Assembly: GCA_038030265.1 (NCBI GenBank)
Contig: CM075939.1
Span: 11,513,253-11,577,252 of the forward strand
DNA from: Corythucha ciliata
Taxonomy: Eukaryota; Arthropoda; Insecta; Hemiptera; Tingidae
DNA: 64,000 nucleotides
Direction: 5' to 3'
Every line of letters starts with the position of its first letter. Positions within the stretch are counted from its first letter, which is position 1. Both the position numbers and the translations under genes were made by a program. The notes under the pieces are model-generated. The model saw nothing but the letters and a program-made list of their open reading frames with translations. It did not search any database and was not told the DNA's origin. Positions 1-11,559 of the stretch are shown piece by piece.

Positions 1-60
1 GCAACGCCATTATTTTCAAACGAGTCAAGGAATAATACACAACCGGTGTTGATACTTTTA

Positions 61-104
61 AGCCGGGTTCACACGGAGTCGTGAACCGGGCGAGAGCACG
101 ACTT
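61..104 (+). repeat. Left 44-bp TIR of Harbinger element
   Basis: These 44 bases are identical to the reverse complement of 2872-2915. The inner boundary is sharp: the two ends diverge immediately after CACGACTT. The TTA just outside (58-60) is the target duplication. Confidence 0.95.
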
Positions 105-225
105 ATAATGCGCAAGTCTCACGACTTGCTTTTTCACTACTTTGGGCCTACGACCATTCCTAGTTCACACAGAGTTTTTTCCACGACCCTCCGAATTTTT
201 ACTCTCCCGCTCAGTTCAGGTAGAG

Positions 226-1523
226 ATGGCAGAGCGTGAGGCCGCGAAAGTTTTATGTGAACTTCTCAACTACGAGTTGAGAAGGCTGGTAAAAAAAAAA
301 AAAAACCAAGAAAAAAAAGGCGTATGTGGGTTCGTGAGTGGGTGAAGAGGAGGGACACTCTTGGTGCCACAAATTCTCTTTGCAGGGAATTGTGTATCGA
401 AGACGAAGGTGGTCACAGGAATTTTTTTCGGTTACCTCCAATTCTTCATTGGATACTGCTCCAGAAGGTCAAATCAAAAATTGAAAAACGCGACACTAAT
501 ATGAGGAAAGCAATTCCGCCAGATGCCAAGCTGAACGTCACTTTAAGATTTTTGGTTACTGGGGATTCTTTCGCAAGCCTCCAGTATTTGTTCAGAATAC
601 CAAAAAATACCATCAGTGAGTTCGTCCCTGTGGTTCTGGATGCGATTTACGAAGCTTTGCAGGATTACATTAAGGTATGCTAACAGAGTACGCAAGAGAC
701 TATGTTATATTCCAGAAGTAATAGGATTTCATTTCAGGTACCGAATAGTGAAGAAGCTTGGACAGAAGTGGAGCGAGCTTTCAATGAAATGTGGAATTTT
801 CCGGGATGCGTCGGAGCTATAGACGGTAAACACGTGAACATTCGAGCTCCAATGTTTAGTGGCAGTGAATATTACAATTACAAACATTCCTTCAGTGTGA
901 TACTCATGGCTGTGGCTGATGCCAAGTACCAGTTCCTGTACATTGATGTCGGAGCCCAAGGAAGACATTCCGATGGTGGAGTTTTTGACAATTGTTCTTT
1001 AAAAAAAAACATTGAAAACAACAGTCTGCAGATTCCAGACGGTTTCGTATTTCTTGGAGACGAAGCATTCCCTTTGAAATCGTACTTGATGAGGCCCTAC
1101 CCAAGAAGAGAGTTGAATTATAAGTGTAAAATATTTAATTACCGGCTTTCGAGAGCCAGAAGGACTGTAGAAAATGCTTTCGGACTCTTAGTGTCACGAT
1201 TTCGAGTGTTTGAGAAGCCCATAGCTACATCCGTACCAACTGCTGTAAAAATAGTGAAAGCAGCTTGTGCCTTACACAACTGGATACAGTCAAGATCCGG
1301 CTCAGATTGTAATTCTTCAACAGTTATTGATAAGGAAGACGTCGAAAACGGCACTTTCATACCTGGTTCGAGGGGAGAAAACAAACAAAGCAGGGCACTG
1401 GTGAGTTTGCGCCAATGCCCTCCAAGATTTCCTGATGGTAATGCCAGAGAACGAAGAAATCATTACTGCGAATATTTCAATGGACCGGGAGCAGTTCCAT
1501 GGCAAAATGAAATGATTCGTTAA
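226..1523 (+). CDS. PIF/Harbinger DDE transposase (HARBI1-like), one apparent frameshift
   Basis: Nuclease of the DDE_Tnp_4 (HARBI1-like) family, which cuts and joins Harbinger ends. The exons I see are 226-674 and 738-1523, separated by a 63-bp GT-AG intron in phase 0 that joins ..QDYIK to VPNSEEAW... The three catalytic acidic residues are visible: D in GAIDGKHV, D in GDEAFP and E in RTVENAFG. The C-terminus is complete and ends in the family-typical YFNGPGAVPWQ. The likely start is the ATG at 226 (MAEREA). The N-terminal frame (226 to about 300) passes into the main frame (from about 324, WVREWVKRRDTLGA) only through a shift in the A-rich tracts at 291-318. That may be a real frameshift, a small intron or a sequencing error in homopolymers. 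The N-terminal helix-turn-helix region (LRFLVTGDSFASLQYLF) is intact. Confidence 0.88.
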
Positions 1524-1778
1524 TATTAACTTGGATGAATGCTCCAAAAGTGATCACTCGTGTATGTCGTTGGTTGTTCAGGAAAGAGAACATTATGTTG
1601 TGTTTCAATATACATGTATGTACTGTATGTATTTAAGGTATTTTTTGTGGTAGGAAATAAATCGTACCTCACTGAGAAAAGCAATTTTGTACTCTTATTT
1701 ATACACATACATTCCTGTGCTACACTTCGCTATGAAACATCTTGGTAACCGAAATAGAATTTTAACGCACACATTAAT

Positions 1779-2738
1779 TTAATAAGAATCAGAGGAAGGA
1801 GAACAAATCGACGAAATCAAGGAATCCAAGCTGCTTTCATCCGCATTACGTTGAAGTTGAAATGGCGTGTGACTTTTCTTTTTTCCTGCAACTGGTTTTA
1901 ACTCCGTGAAACTGGTTGTTGGAGACTTCGTGCTGCACACTGAAGACGTTTGTTCTTCTTGGGAAAGTTGGCTTGTTGACAGGAGGCTTTCTGGCTGGAT
2001 AGTGTTGCGGAAATATTTCTCTCGTTCTTCAATTATTCTTTCTTGAGAAACAAGGTTCTGGATATCAATTTGGAGCTTCAGAGCTCTCCAGGTTTCCATG
2101 CTGTTTAGTTGTTTTGCCAAACTTCGAGCCCAAACGTCGAACTCCGTTTCCACAGATAGATTGGCCTGAATACGCTCCAGTTTGTCGATTGCCTGCCCTA
2201 TGTAAGATGGAGGTTCGTCAAGGCGCCTTTTTTTAGACGAGCTTGTCTGTGGCAATGTTTCAGGAGATTTGAAGTCCGAGCCGGCGTGACGTTCACTGTT
2301 TCCGGTGTTGAGTTCGTCTGAAGATCCTGAAGCATCAAGTTGGGGGAACTGTATCATCAAGTTGGAGTCTGTTTCATTCATTTTTGGGCTTTTCTTCAAA
2401 AATGAATGCAAAATGTTGAACCAAGGAACTTTTGGTTCATAGATGTCCTCAGTAGAAGCCCCTGATTTTTTCGAGTTATCTATTTTTTTTAGTTCTTGGT
2501 AGTACGCCGATCTGATGTTTTTTATTTTTTGTGCGACTTCGCGTACTCCAAACCCATCGATTTTCATGTTATTACTTATCGTTTTCAACGCTGAGTCCCT
2601 AGCGTCACGGTTTTTGTACTCACTCGAATTAATGTTCCACAAACACTCTGCGTCGCGATACAATTCGGCAAACGCCACAGTTTGAGCCACGCTCATTTTA
2701 TACACCGACATTATGACACCAACGCCGTTTGATATCAA
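1779..2738 (-). CDS. Harbinger accessory protein with MADF (Myb/SANT-like) domain
   Basis: A 319-residue open frame inside the Harbinger element, facing the transposase gene. Residues about 20-120 look like a MADF/Myb-SANT-like DNA-binding domain: a leading aromatic/acidic helix (FAELYRDAECLWN), then YKNRDARDSALKTI, then the KIKNIRSAYYQELKKI helix and the closing P-W-F-x-x-L-x-F segment. In this superfamily the second protein binds the transposon ends and helps the transposase enter the nucleus. The C-terminal half has a basic patch (SSKKRRL) that could be a nuclear signal, and a coiled, charged tail. The first ATG is at 2738. ATGs at 2711 and 2696 are equally possible and would begin nearer the domain. 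Confidence 0.85.
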   Translation of the reverse strand: MISNGVGVIMSVYKMSVAQTVAFAELYRDAECLWNINSSEYKNRDARDSALKTISNNMKIDGFGVREVAQKIKNIRSAYYQELKKIDNSKKSGASTEDIYEPKVPWFNILHSFLKKSPKMNETDSNLMIQFPQLDASGSSDELNTGNSERHAGSDFKSPETLPQTSSSKKRRLDEPPSYIGQAIDKLERIQANLSVETEFDVWARSLAKQLNSMETWRALKLQIDIQNLVSQERIIEEREKYFRNTIQPESLLSTSQLSQEEQTSSVCSTKSPTTSFTELKPVAGKKKSHTPFQLQRNADESSLDSLISSICSPSSDSY

Positions 2739-2871
2739 CTTGACTACTGCCGGGCGAGATCACTCCAACAAGCTGGAGTGGTCTCGCCCACGAGTTTTTT
2801 AGGGCGTGCACGACTCATGTCACCACTACCGCTAGTTCACACTAGGTAGTGATCACGACTGCCAGTCGTAC

Positions 2872-2915
2872 AAGTCGTGCTCTCGCCCGGTTCACGACTC
2901 CGTGTGAACCCGGCT
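2872..2915 (-). repeat. Right 44-bp TIR of Harbinger element
   Basis: This is a perfect inverted copy of 61-104. It is followed directly by the second TTA target duplication at 2916-2918. Confidence 0.95.
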
Positions 2916-2989
2916 TTAGGGCACGAATCTATTTTTAGAGCGTATAGAGTAAATTTTCTGCACATTTCATTCAACACATTTAATTCTGC

Positions 2990-5350
2990 ACATTTTCAAA
3001 ATTTCATTCAATGCACCTGTGCAAGTACAAGAACGAAATTCGCTAATAAAGGGGAAAATAAATTGGACAGTATTTCAAAAGCATATTGACGAGAACGTTA
3101 CCATAACCACGCACCGCTCTCCTGAGGAGATCGACAATGACGTAACAGACTTTCAACAGCTTATTAAGAACGCAGTTATCTGCGCCACGATTCTGCCTCC
3201 GGAAAGAAGGCCCTTCAATCCGGTTAAAGGCATACCAACTGGGCTGCTCGATCTCATTAAGCATAAAAATGCTGTAAGGCGTCAGTGGCAAAGATCACGA
3301 GATGCTACGCTAAAACGGGAGTTGAATCGCCTCCAAAGACGAGTTAAGAACGCCCTCGACAAGCACCAGTTTGCGTCCTACCAAAAATATGTCGCAGATA
3401 TCCATCCAGCAGACGGTTCACTGTGGAAAGCCACTAAACGTCTTCTGCGAAAGCCTAACGTCATTCCCCCAGTAAAAAGTGGAGACACATTTATATCCTC
3501 GGACGAAGAGAAATGCACGGCGTTCGGCAATTACTTTGCAGATTGCTTCGGGCCAACTGACGTTTATCCAGTAGCAGACAGAGCCATTGTGGAATTTCTC
3601 GACAGTCCGATTCACACAGCTGAAGCGGCTCTGCCGTACATCACCCCCAAGGAACTGGAGACTCTCATCCTCCAATTAAAAACCAAAAAAAGCCCCGGCT
3701 CGGACGGTATCCCCCCATCAGTGGTAAAAGGTCTCCCAAAGAAAGGAGTTATGAAACTGCTAAGTATTCTCAACAGTTGCTTACGTCTCACACACTTCCC
3801 AAAAGACTGGAAAGTAGCAGAAATCATAGTCATCCCAAAACCGGGCAAAGACAAGTCAAGCATAATTAACTACCGCCCTATCAGCCTTTTGCCAGTTTTT
3901 GGAAAGCTTTACGAAAAATGCCTTAAAGCACGATTAATACCTTTCTACAAAAATATAGCCCCACCTCACCAATTCGGATTCACGGAACACCACACTCCAC
4001 AGTCCACCAAGTATATCGACTAGCAAACAGTATCATAAAAGGCTTTGAACAAAAAAAGCATACAGTGTGCGCCCTACTAGACCTTAAAAAGCCTTCGACA
4101 ACGTATGGCATGCCGGGCTCCTATTCAAGCTTAAACGTGAAGGAATACCAAAATTCCTACAAGGATGCATCGAGTCCTTCCTGAACGACCGGAAATTCTA
4201 TGTGAGAATTAATAATTCCAAATCTACCTTAAGGGAAATGAGGTCGGGAACGCCACAGGGTTCGGACCTCTCTCCTATGTTATTCAAAATTTATGGTAGC
4301 GACATACCCTCCACAGAAAACGTAGAGCTAGCAAGCTACGCAGACGATACCGCTGTTTATTCAACTCAAGCAGACCTGATCGAGGCAAGGAACGCCGTAC
4401 AAAAAGACATGAATGAAATCAGCTATTTCTTCAAGCGATGGAAAATCCCAATCAACGCATCAAAATGTGAAGCAAAAATTTTCACTTTACGTCGACCAAC
4501 AGACCCCGATCCATTAATAATTGAAGGAAACGTTATTCCATGGATTAAGTTACTTAATTAAGTACCTCGGAGTGCACCTCGATCGGCGGCTATCGTGGAA
4601 ACTACACATACATAAAAAACTGAACGAGGGCTACGCTCGTCAAGCTCTCCTCAGCTCAATTCTACACAGGAAATCCAAACTGCGACCGCATACTGGAATA
4701 CTTCTCTACACGTCTATTCTTCGGTCAATGATAATGTACGGAAGCGAGATCTGCCCCCAGCCGCCCCATTCTAAAATTCGACGGATGCAATCGTATCAAA
4801 ATAAGATTTTTCGCATATGCGTAGACGCCCCATGGTTTGTGCGAAACACTCAACTTCACCGAGAGCTCGATGTCCCAACAATAACGGAGCACATAGAAAC
4901 TAAATTCCGGCGTTTCCACAGCAGCCTTGCCTTTGTGACCGGAGCCGTCCATTTCTCCATCGGAGATCGAGTAGTAGGAAGGCTAAAACCATGCACACTA
5001 CAGGATAAATTAAGACTGTGAAATCGTGATGTGATAATACTCCTAGTCAACAAAATCTCCTGTGATCAGTCTAGTCTAATTCTCAAAAACCTCTAGCTCT
5101 TTGAATTTGATTTCTCTTTGTGTTTTAGTCCCATTCTATGTTATAGTATCTTCATTCATGACGTCACTCCGTCACTCCAACTAGACGAAAATTTCCCCTT
5201 AAATTAATTATTTATCCCTGTTAGTCATGTCATTCCATGAAACCAAAAACTGCAACTGAACCGTTCCGAGAAAGACATCATGTATAACACAACATGTATA
5301 CTGTGTTGAGCTGATGAATAAAAAAAAATAATAAAAAAAAATAAAAAAAT
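2990..5350 (+). mobile_element. 5'-truncated Jockey-like LINE (copy 1)
   Basis: A non-LTR retrotransposon fragment that begins inside ORF2. Homology to the second copy in this window (21860-27690) starts around 2990-3010, after the endonuclease domain, so the 5' half is missing as is usual for target-primed insertion. The 3' end shares the motif GTTGAGCTGATGA (5304-5316) with the second copy (27649-27661) and runs into an A-rich tail with AATAAT units at about 5317-5350. The two copies differ at many residues, so they belong to distinct subfamilies rather than being recent duplicates. Confidence 0.85.
3007..5021 (+). pseudogene. LINE ORF2 remnant: reverse transcriptase and C-terminal region
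   Basis: Reverse transcriptase of the Jockey group, broken by frameshifts. The open blocks are 3007-4010, about 4020-4550 (with the RT catalytic YADD in SYADDTAVYS near 4337-4350) and 4555-5021. RT block motifs are readable in order: KKSPGSDGIPP, WKVAEIIVIPKPGKD, INYRPISLLPVFGKLYEK, then the YADD box, then LGVHLDRRLSW. The frame breaks near 4005 (inside the HQFGF box), near 4088 and near 4555 (a short duplication or insertion beside the LGVHLDRR box). The tail ends in LQDKLRL and matches the end of copy 2. It cannot make a full protein. Confidence 0.88.
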
Positions 5351-5705
5351 TTCGCTCCGGCAGCTGGCGGTCGGAAAGAGTGCATTTCATTATGTATACG
5401 GATACCCTAAGCCGTCCCGAAGTAATAATTTTGATACCATTATTTGTTTCATTAAGCCGAACTTCTTCCTCTATTTTCACCACCCTCTCTTCAAAATGTC
5501 GAAAAGTTTCGTTAGTTTTCCAAGGGCTTTGTAATATTAAATTTTTGTGCCGTATTTTATGATACCTAAACGTGTGAATTTAAGCTTTTTCTTTTTGAAA
5601 TTTCATCCCCCATTTCACCCTCCCCCATCAAAGTATTCGATAAATCTCAATGAGACCCAGGGCATTCGTTACATTAAATTATTGAGTCGAATTTTAGAGC
5701 GCTAA

Positions 5706-6900
5706 GATGAACTAGTGAAGTTCAACGCTATTTTTGCACTTCCACACCGGAAGGACCACCCCCCCCCACCTTGACTTTTTCGAAAAATTAAAATGGGAAT
5801 CAAAGGCTACTCTAACATGGAGTATAGAGAATCTAATGCTCCTAGAATCAACTGGTGAATTACAGTGATTTATTGACAATTTAACCCCTATTTTCCCCCC
5901 TCCACCTTGACAGATTTCGCCCAAATGCAATACCGACCTGGGTCTTATGACTACTGATTTTTGTGCCAAAGCGCGTTCCGCTAAATTGATTTCTTCGAGA
6001 GTTATCGTGCTAACAAGACCACATGCTTACTTCCACTCCGGGGGCAACACCCCCTCCCCTTCGACTTTTTCAAAACATTAAAATGGGAATCAAAGGCTAC
6101 TCTATCATGGAGTATACGTACCGAATATGATGCTTCTAGAATCAACTGGTGATTTATAGTGATTTTTTGACCATTTCAACCCCTAATTTCCCCCCCTCCA
6201 GCTCAACCGATTTGGCCCAAATGCAATACCGACCGGGGTCTTATGACTACTGATTTTTGTGCCAAAGCGCGTTCCACTAAATTGATTTCTTCGAGAGTTA
6301 TCGTGCTAACAAGACCACACACTTACTTCCACTCGGGGGCAACACCCCCTCCCCTTCGACTTTTTCAAAAAATTAAAATGGGAATCAAAGGCTACTCTAA
6401 CATGGAGGATACGTACCGAATATGATGCTTCTAGAATCAACTGGTGATTTATAGTGATTTTTTGACCATTTCAACCCCTAATTTCCCCCCCTCCAGCTCA
6501 ACCGATTTGGCCCAAATGCAATACCGACCGGGGTCTTATGGCTTCTGATTTTTGTGTGAAAGCGCGTTCCGCAAAACTGATTTCTTTGAGAGATATCGTG
6601 CTAACAAGACCACACACTTACTTCCACTCCGGGGGCAACACCCCCTCCCCTTCGACTTTTTCAAAAAATTAAAATGGGAATCAAAGGCTACTCTAACATG
6701 GAGTATACGTACCGAATATGATGCTTCTAGAATCAACTGGTGATTTATAGTGATTTTTTGACCATTTCAACCCCTAATTTCCCCCCCTCCACCTTGACCG
6801 ATTTGGCCCAAATGCAATACCGACCGGTGTCTTATGACAAATGATTTTTGTGCCAAAGCGCGTTCCGCTAAATTAATTTCTACGAGAGTTATCGTGCTAA
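5706..6900 (+). repeat. 296-bp tandem repeat, about four copies
   Basis: A head-to-tail repeat lies directly downstream of the LINE. The anchor CTTATG within GACCGGGGTCTTATG recurs at 5944, 6240, 6535 and 6831, giving periods of 296, 295 and 296 bp. Each unit holds a C-rich tract (CCCCCTCC), the line GGGAATCAAAGGCTACTCTA and TTTTGTGCCAAAGCGCGTTC. The first copy is the most diverged, and the last is cut at about 6900 by an AT microsatellite. Units 2-3 are nearly identical, which suggests recent unequal exchange. Short open frames in it are by-products of the repeat. Confidence 0.9.
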
Positions 6901-6927
6901 CAAGAAAACGGCCATAAGCTTATAAAT

Positions 6928-6978
6928 AAACCAATATATATATATATATATAAAGAAATATATAGAGATATATATATG
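6928..6978. repeat. AT-rich microsatellite
   Basis: A TA-dinucleotide run (about 20 bp) is followed by an interrupted ATATAGAGATATATAT tract. It sits at the end of the 296-bp tandem array. Confidence 0.85.
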
Positions 6979-7124
6979 AATCCTGGAGACCACTGAATTC
7001 GTGTTCTAGAGGTTCTGAAACGTGAAAAAAACATGACATGACCCATGTTTGCCACCATCACGACGAGACCAATAGTGCATTTTTCAGAATGAAATGCACT
7101 AAAATGACGGGAGTCGCCTGTGAG

Positions 7125-7485
7125 CATTTTTAGGGTGCGAATCGTCAGTTTTTAGCCATTTTTAGAGAGCGTGGAGCCAATTTAGCTGTTTTTCGGATGC
7201 CAAGTATCGAGAAAGCCAAGGCCACTTTTCGTGCGCGAATGGTCGATTTAGTCATTTTTAGGGCGCGAATCGTGTACTTTTCGTGTATTTTCATGGCTCC
7301 CTAATCGTACACGTCTAGTAATTTATAAGGCACGAGAAGTCAGTTTGGTTACTATTATTAGAGCTAATAAATAGTAAGTTTAGTCATTTTTAAGGCGCGA
7401 AAATCTTCATTTTTTGGTGCGACTGTAGTCAGCGTATCCGTTTTTTTTGTGGGAATACCTAGTTTAGCTATTTGAAGGGTGCGAG
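7125..7485 (+). repeat. Degenerate short repeat (TTTTTAGGGCGCGAATCG)
   Basis: A run of imperfect repeats built from TTTTTAG and GGGCGCGAATCGT at irregular spacing of about 30-60 bp. The composition resembles the reverse complement of the ~30-bp minisatellite found elsewhere in the window (GCGAATTAGC with TCAATTTTAGCC), but the match is loose. Shared origin is only an inference. I see no gene here. Confidence 0.5.
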
Positions 7486-7508
7486 TGGCTATCAAGCCAG
7501 TTTTTTGG

Positions 7509-7933
7509 CTTATTATTTCTCAATAATAAGTCTTTGTAATCGTATCGCAAAAAAATTTTTTGACCCCCCCTCAAAATTTGTAGTTTTACGTTTCAAAGTG
7601 CGTAGAATCCAAATCTGTAATAAAAAAAAAAATGTCCGTCCGCCGTCCGGGCCATATCTTGCCCTAGGATTGCTCGAAAAAACTCGTTCTTTCGCACATA
7701 GACTCCATTTGGGGTCTAGTTGTTCCTAACATCTGATCAGTTTGATCAAATAACCTCCTTGGTTTTATGGGCCAAAAGCGGGTCCAAAATGGGGATTTTC
7801 AAAGGATTTGGGGTCATAGGGGTGTGGGGTGTCGATTTTCATGTAATTTCAAGCCGGATTTGACTACATCCATGAATAATAAACCCACAGTCGAAATAAT
7901 AAGGCATTGTTCGATAATTCGCAGCGTTTTGTA
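7509..7933 (-). repeat. Dispersed repeat R1, copy A
   Basis: A 425-bp sequence that recurs in inverted orientation at 16376-16806 and in longer form at 57959-58584 and 58697-59256. One edge carries GGCTTATTATTTCTCAATAATAAGTC, itself a small hairpin. The other edge carries GAAATAATAAGGC, so the two edges are short inverted copies of each other (CTTATTATTTC), suggesting a non-autonomous DNA transposon. This copy and 16376-16806 have a homopolymer run where the other two copies have about 180 extra bases. The open frames are not conserved between copies. Confidence 0.75.
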
Positions 7934-10202
7934 GAGCAAAGCATGCAATTTCTGAAACCCCTGCCTTTTAAGTAAAACCTGAATCCGCGTCTCCACCGGC
8001 TGCTAGGGGGCCCCTCGATAGTTCTCGCCTAGGGGCCCCGCGAGGGCTAGAAACGGCCCTGCTGTCGCCCCATACCTAGGGTCATTTATTGACCATTGAA
8101 TTCTCGACTAACTTCCTTCCAAGTGGCATCAATCATATCCTAGCTTACCATGTCATACCAGAGTATTGTAGTCAGGGAAGGGGGCAAAGTGCAGAAGGCC
8201 ATGGGGTTGTGACCCGTTGACAGAAGGCCGAGAGCTGAACCAGACAGAGACCACTAGTCAGAGCATGGGGGACACATGAGGTGAGGGTAAAGCAGATTCC
8301 CTTAAAAGATGAGTATTTTGAGTATTTGAGAGATGAGTATTTAAAAGATTGAGCATTTTGATGCTTTACAAGAAGTTAGGCGATCCAAACTTGGTGTAAT
8401 AGATAAATCTCCTTGAAATGGGAAAATGTAGGACGCCTGAAACTACATTAGGCGTTCATGCGTGAATTATGTATTTGGGCATAAATTTCTTTGAATATCT
8501 TGAAGACGTTATCACCTTAGGCTAGAAATTGTAGGTAAACATTTTTGGATTAAGTCCAAAAATATGCTTGACCTTGCCCAAGTACGGACTAATAATAAAG
8601 ACCCTGCGCTTTGCGAATGACCTCTTCATTCGATAGATGACGACTCATTAATTGAAGAAACGAACGACAGTTAATAAGGCATTTAAAAATACCATACTTG
8701 GTCCTCCTCTAGGGTACTGGTAATTAGCATGGGGCACTATATTCTTGCTACTACTAACCTTGCGTTGACTCTTTTGAGAATCCGAAGGATTTGGGCTTCA
8801 TGTTTGATTTGAACAGCTTTTCCAACGCCCAGTTTAAACATTTTGAAGGTGATTAATCAATAAATAGAGCGAAACGTTCTCAGGGATCAACAAGTGTCTT
8901 CCAAGTATGTACAGGGTCGCGCTAGGCCTGATGCTTCCCCCGATGCCCACTGTCACTCGAACCGATAGAAATAAATTACACAGCCGTAAGAGTCAACACA
9001 AAGAGATTTTTCGTAATACTGAACTATTACACCACTTCAGGTCGGCTGGTGCTGGTTGAAAAGTGTGACGGGGATAAGGGATTCCTGATAATGGATGGGT
9101 CACCACTCATGCGCTGACTTAAAACTCGAGAAATTCGCCAACTCATTCGACGAATACGATATTCCCGCTCTAAGGTCTAAGCACACCCGTTCGGGTTTCT
9201 ATGTTTTAACTTCCTAACGGGGGAAATTTCTATTTTTTTTTTAAAGCTTGGCTGACCGAGAAATACATTGCGAAATTGTTTTTAGTACATAAATTGTTCT
9301 CATTTAGGGCGATTTCTTTGACTTTTCGCCTAAAGCCACCTGTATCCTGTATAAATTGACAATTTACTGCTAATAAGCTCACCCGAATAAGGCAAAGTAC
9401 CAACCATAAACAGCGAAAACTAAAATAAAATGGATTAGGTCATCAATATTGAAACACGTGTGTGGGGGGGGGGGGGGCTCTGTGTTCTCAGTGAGGGGCT
9501 CATCAGTTCATTATTGTAGTAATGATTGTTTAAATGAGTAAGCACTCAGAATATGCTGTCAATAATAAAGGCAACCTTGAATGATTGTAAACATTTTTTT
9601 CACGTAATTTTCACATAATTAGCCCTCCCCCCCCCCTTCAAAGGCTCTGGTGGCCTTGAGTCCCCGAAAACTAAGTCAAACGACAGTAGCGGTCTTTGAT
9701 GGTGCCACCCCTCCCCGTCCCATGACCAAGGGAAATTGGTGGAAATTGTTAGCTCTCTCCGGGTCAAATCTGGCAAATATATGTCAAAATGAGGATCAAA
9801 CTTGACAGTTGTCGTCAATAGACATTGAAGGCGTAATTTTTGTTAGGGTCAATTAGGGGGGGGGGTGGCATTAAAATTCGCAATCTAATGACTGCGTCCC
9901 AAGTGTTTACAGATTTTCTCGGGACAAAGTACGTTTCCAATCAAACAAATAAAACCGTATATTCCGATAAGATTAGCAATACGGCTAGGATTAGGACTAT
10001 ACGGCTAGTTAAATAAAAACAACTGACACAATTTAACATGACCACGCGGATGCCCTTGAATTTCGACTCAGCTTACTATCACGAAGATGTAGATGCGAGA
10101 GAGGGGGTGTTTAATAAAGGGATGAGTATAAGAAAAACCTCAGTCTTTCCTGAGAAAACTAGGGAATCCCCAGTAGTAAAATGAGGGAATAATGTCCTGC
10201 TT
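7934..10202. other. No recognisable gene
   Basis: I see no coding pattern, TIR or RNA gene in this stretch. Open frames are short and unsupported. A G13-14 homopolymer near 9464 and other G/C runs (9624, 9856) resemble those at the ends of the hAT-like elements, but no terminal repeat could be placed. Confidence 0.4.
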
Positions 10203-11559
10203 GTGGAATGCAGGGGCGTTGGTACGGGGGGGGATATGGGGGATAGATTCCCCCCCCCCCCCCAGAGCTACAAGTATACGAACGAAGGAACATTAGTACC
10301 ATAACGAAGAGACCCATAAAATCGCCAAAAATGAGCGTTTCACATTGAAGTTAGGTTGAACAGATTTTCTGGAATTGAAGCAGCCCGAAAAGGTCCGAGT
10401 ACGTCCAGCTTTTTCCTTGGACTTCAGACGGGGGGGGGGGAGGTTGCCACGAACCCTCTATCAGACAAAAATCAAGTAATATTCTTGGCTATGGCTGCTC
10501 GTGGTCTCGCGATGCAACTTCCAGACTAAAATTAAGAAAAAAATCGCTGATTCGCGGTACATGGAGGCCATTCTTCAAATAAATTGTGGAAATCAACGCA
10601 AAAGTGTTGGATTTGGGCAAACCCCGCGGTTAAAGCTGAAAAAACACACTATAATATTGACAGATAAAAGACGCTTTCAGGTTAAAATTGGACAAAAATG
10701 GCAAATGGCGCACTGAAATGGGGGGAAACTGAAATGGCGTAAAATCGCCTATTCGTGTATGAAAAAGGGACAGGGGTGGGCAAATTACAGCTTTTTGGGT
10801 AATTAATTACAAATTACAAATTACTCCAAAAAAAGAGGATTAATTACAAATTACCAATTACTTTTCACTTCCACGAATAATTACAAATTACAATTACTGT
10901 AATTGAATTACTTTTTCAATTACCAATTACCCAAGAGCTGGATTTGTGGAACACGCAAGCGTCTTGCTCTTGTTGACTGTCTTTTTTTAGTGCGTCCAGC
11001 CAACAATCGAACGTCAGAACAGATCTTTGAGATAGGAAGCAGGAACAGCATAGCCCCAAGATGCCAAGCGCGTCGCATGAGTAGGGTTGCGAAATGTCCG
11101 GGGTCAAATTTGCTAATTTTGCCCCACATCCCGGCCTGCGAACTGTCACGGGGAATCCCGGATATGGGGAATAGATCCCCCCCCCCCCCGAGCCACAAGT
11201 ATACCAACGAAGGAGCACTAGTACCATAACGAAGAGCCCCATAAAATCTCCAAGAGCGTTTCACGTTGAAGTTAGATTTAGCAGATTTTCTGAACTTGAA
11301 GCAGCCCGAAAAGGTCCGAGTACGTCCAGCTTCAGCAGTTGGACTTCAGACCCAACGCAGTAGTGTACCCAGGTACGGGGAAACCCTCTATCAGACAAAA
11401 ATCGGTAATATTGTGGCTATGGCTGCTAAAAAGCGCTGATTCGTGGCCTCGCGATGCAACTTCCAGACTAAAATTAAGGACAAAATCGATGATTCGCGGT
11501 ACATAGAGGCCATTCTTCGAAAAAATTGTGGAAATCAACGCAAAAGTGTTGTATTTGGG

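Larger units (their letters stand above)
61..2915 (+). mobile_element. Complete PIF/Harbinger DNA transposon
   Basis: The element is bounded by a perfect 44-bp terminal inverted repeat (61-104 and 2872-2915, beginning AGCCGGGTTCACACGG). It is flanked by the 3-bp direct repeat TTA at 58-60 and 2916-2918, the target duplication typical of PIF/Harbinger. Inside are the two genes this superfamily carries: a DDE transposase on the plus strand and a MADF/Myb-like DNA-binding protein on the minus strand, facing each other. Subterminal sequence at both ends repeats parts of the TIR (GTTCACAC, CACGACT), which may serve as binding sites for the second protein. Intact ends and TSD suggest a fairly recent insertion. 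The transposase frame has one apparent shift, so this copy may or may not be active. Confidence 0.93.

Noticed and set aside
6928..6978. TATA-type promoter cluster
   Set aside because: It is a plain TA microsatellite at the end of a tandem array, with no gene downstream.
10903..11264. Overlapping 108-114-codon open frames on both strands
   Set aside because: They lie in the hAT-like terminal sequence with G/C runs, overlap each other in several frames and show no domain.
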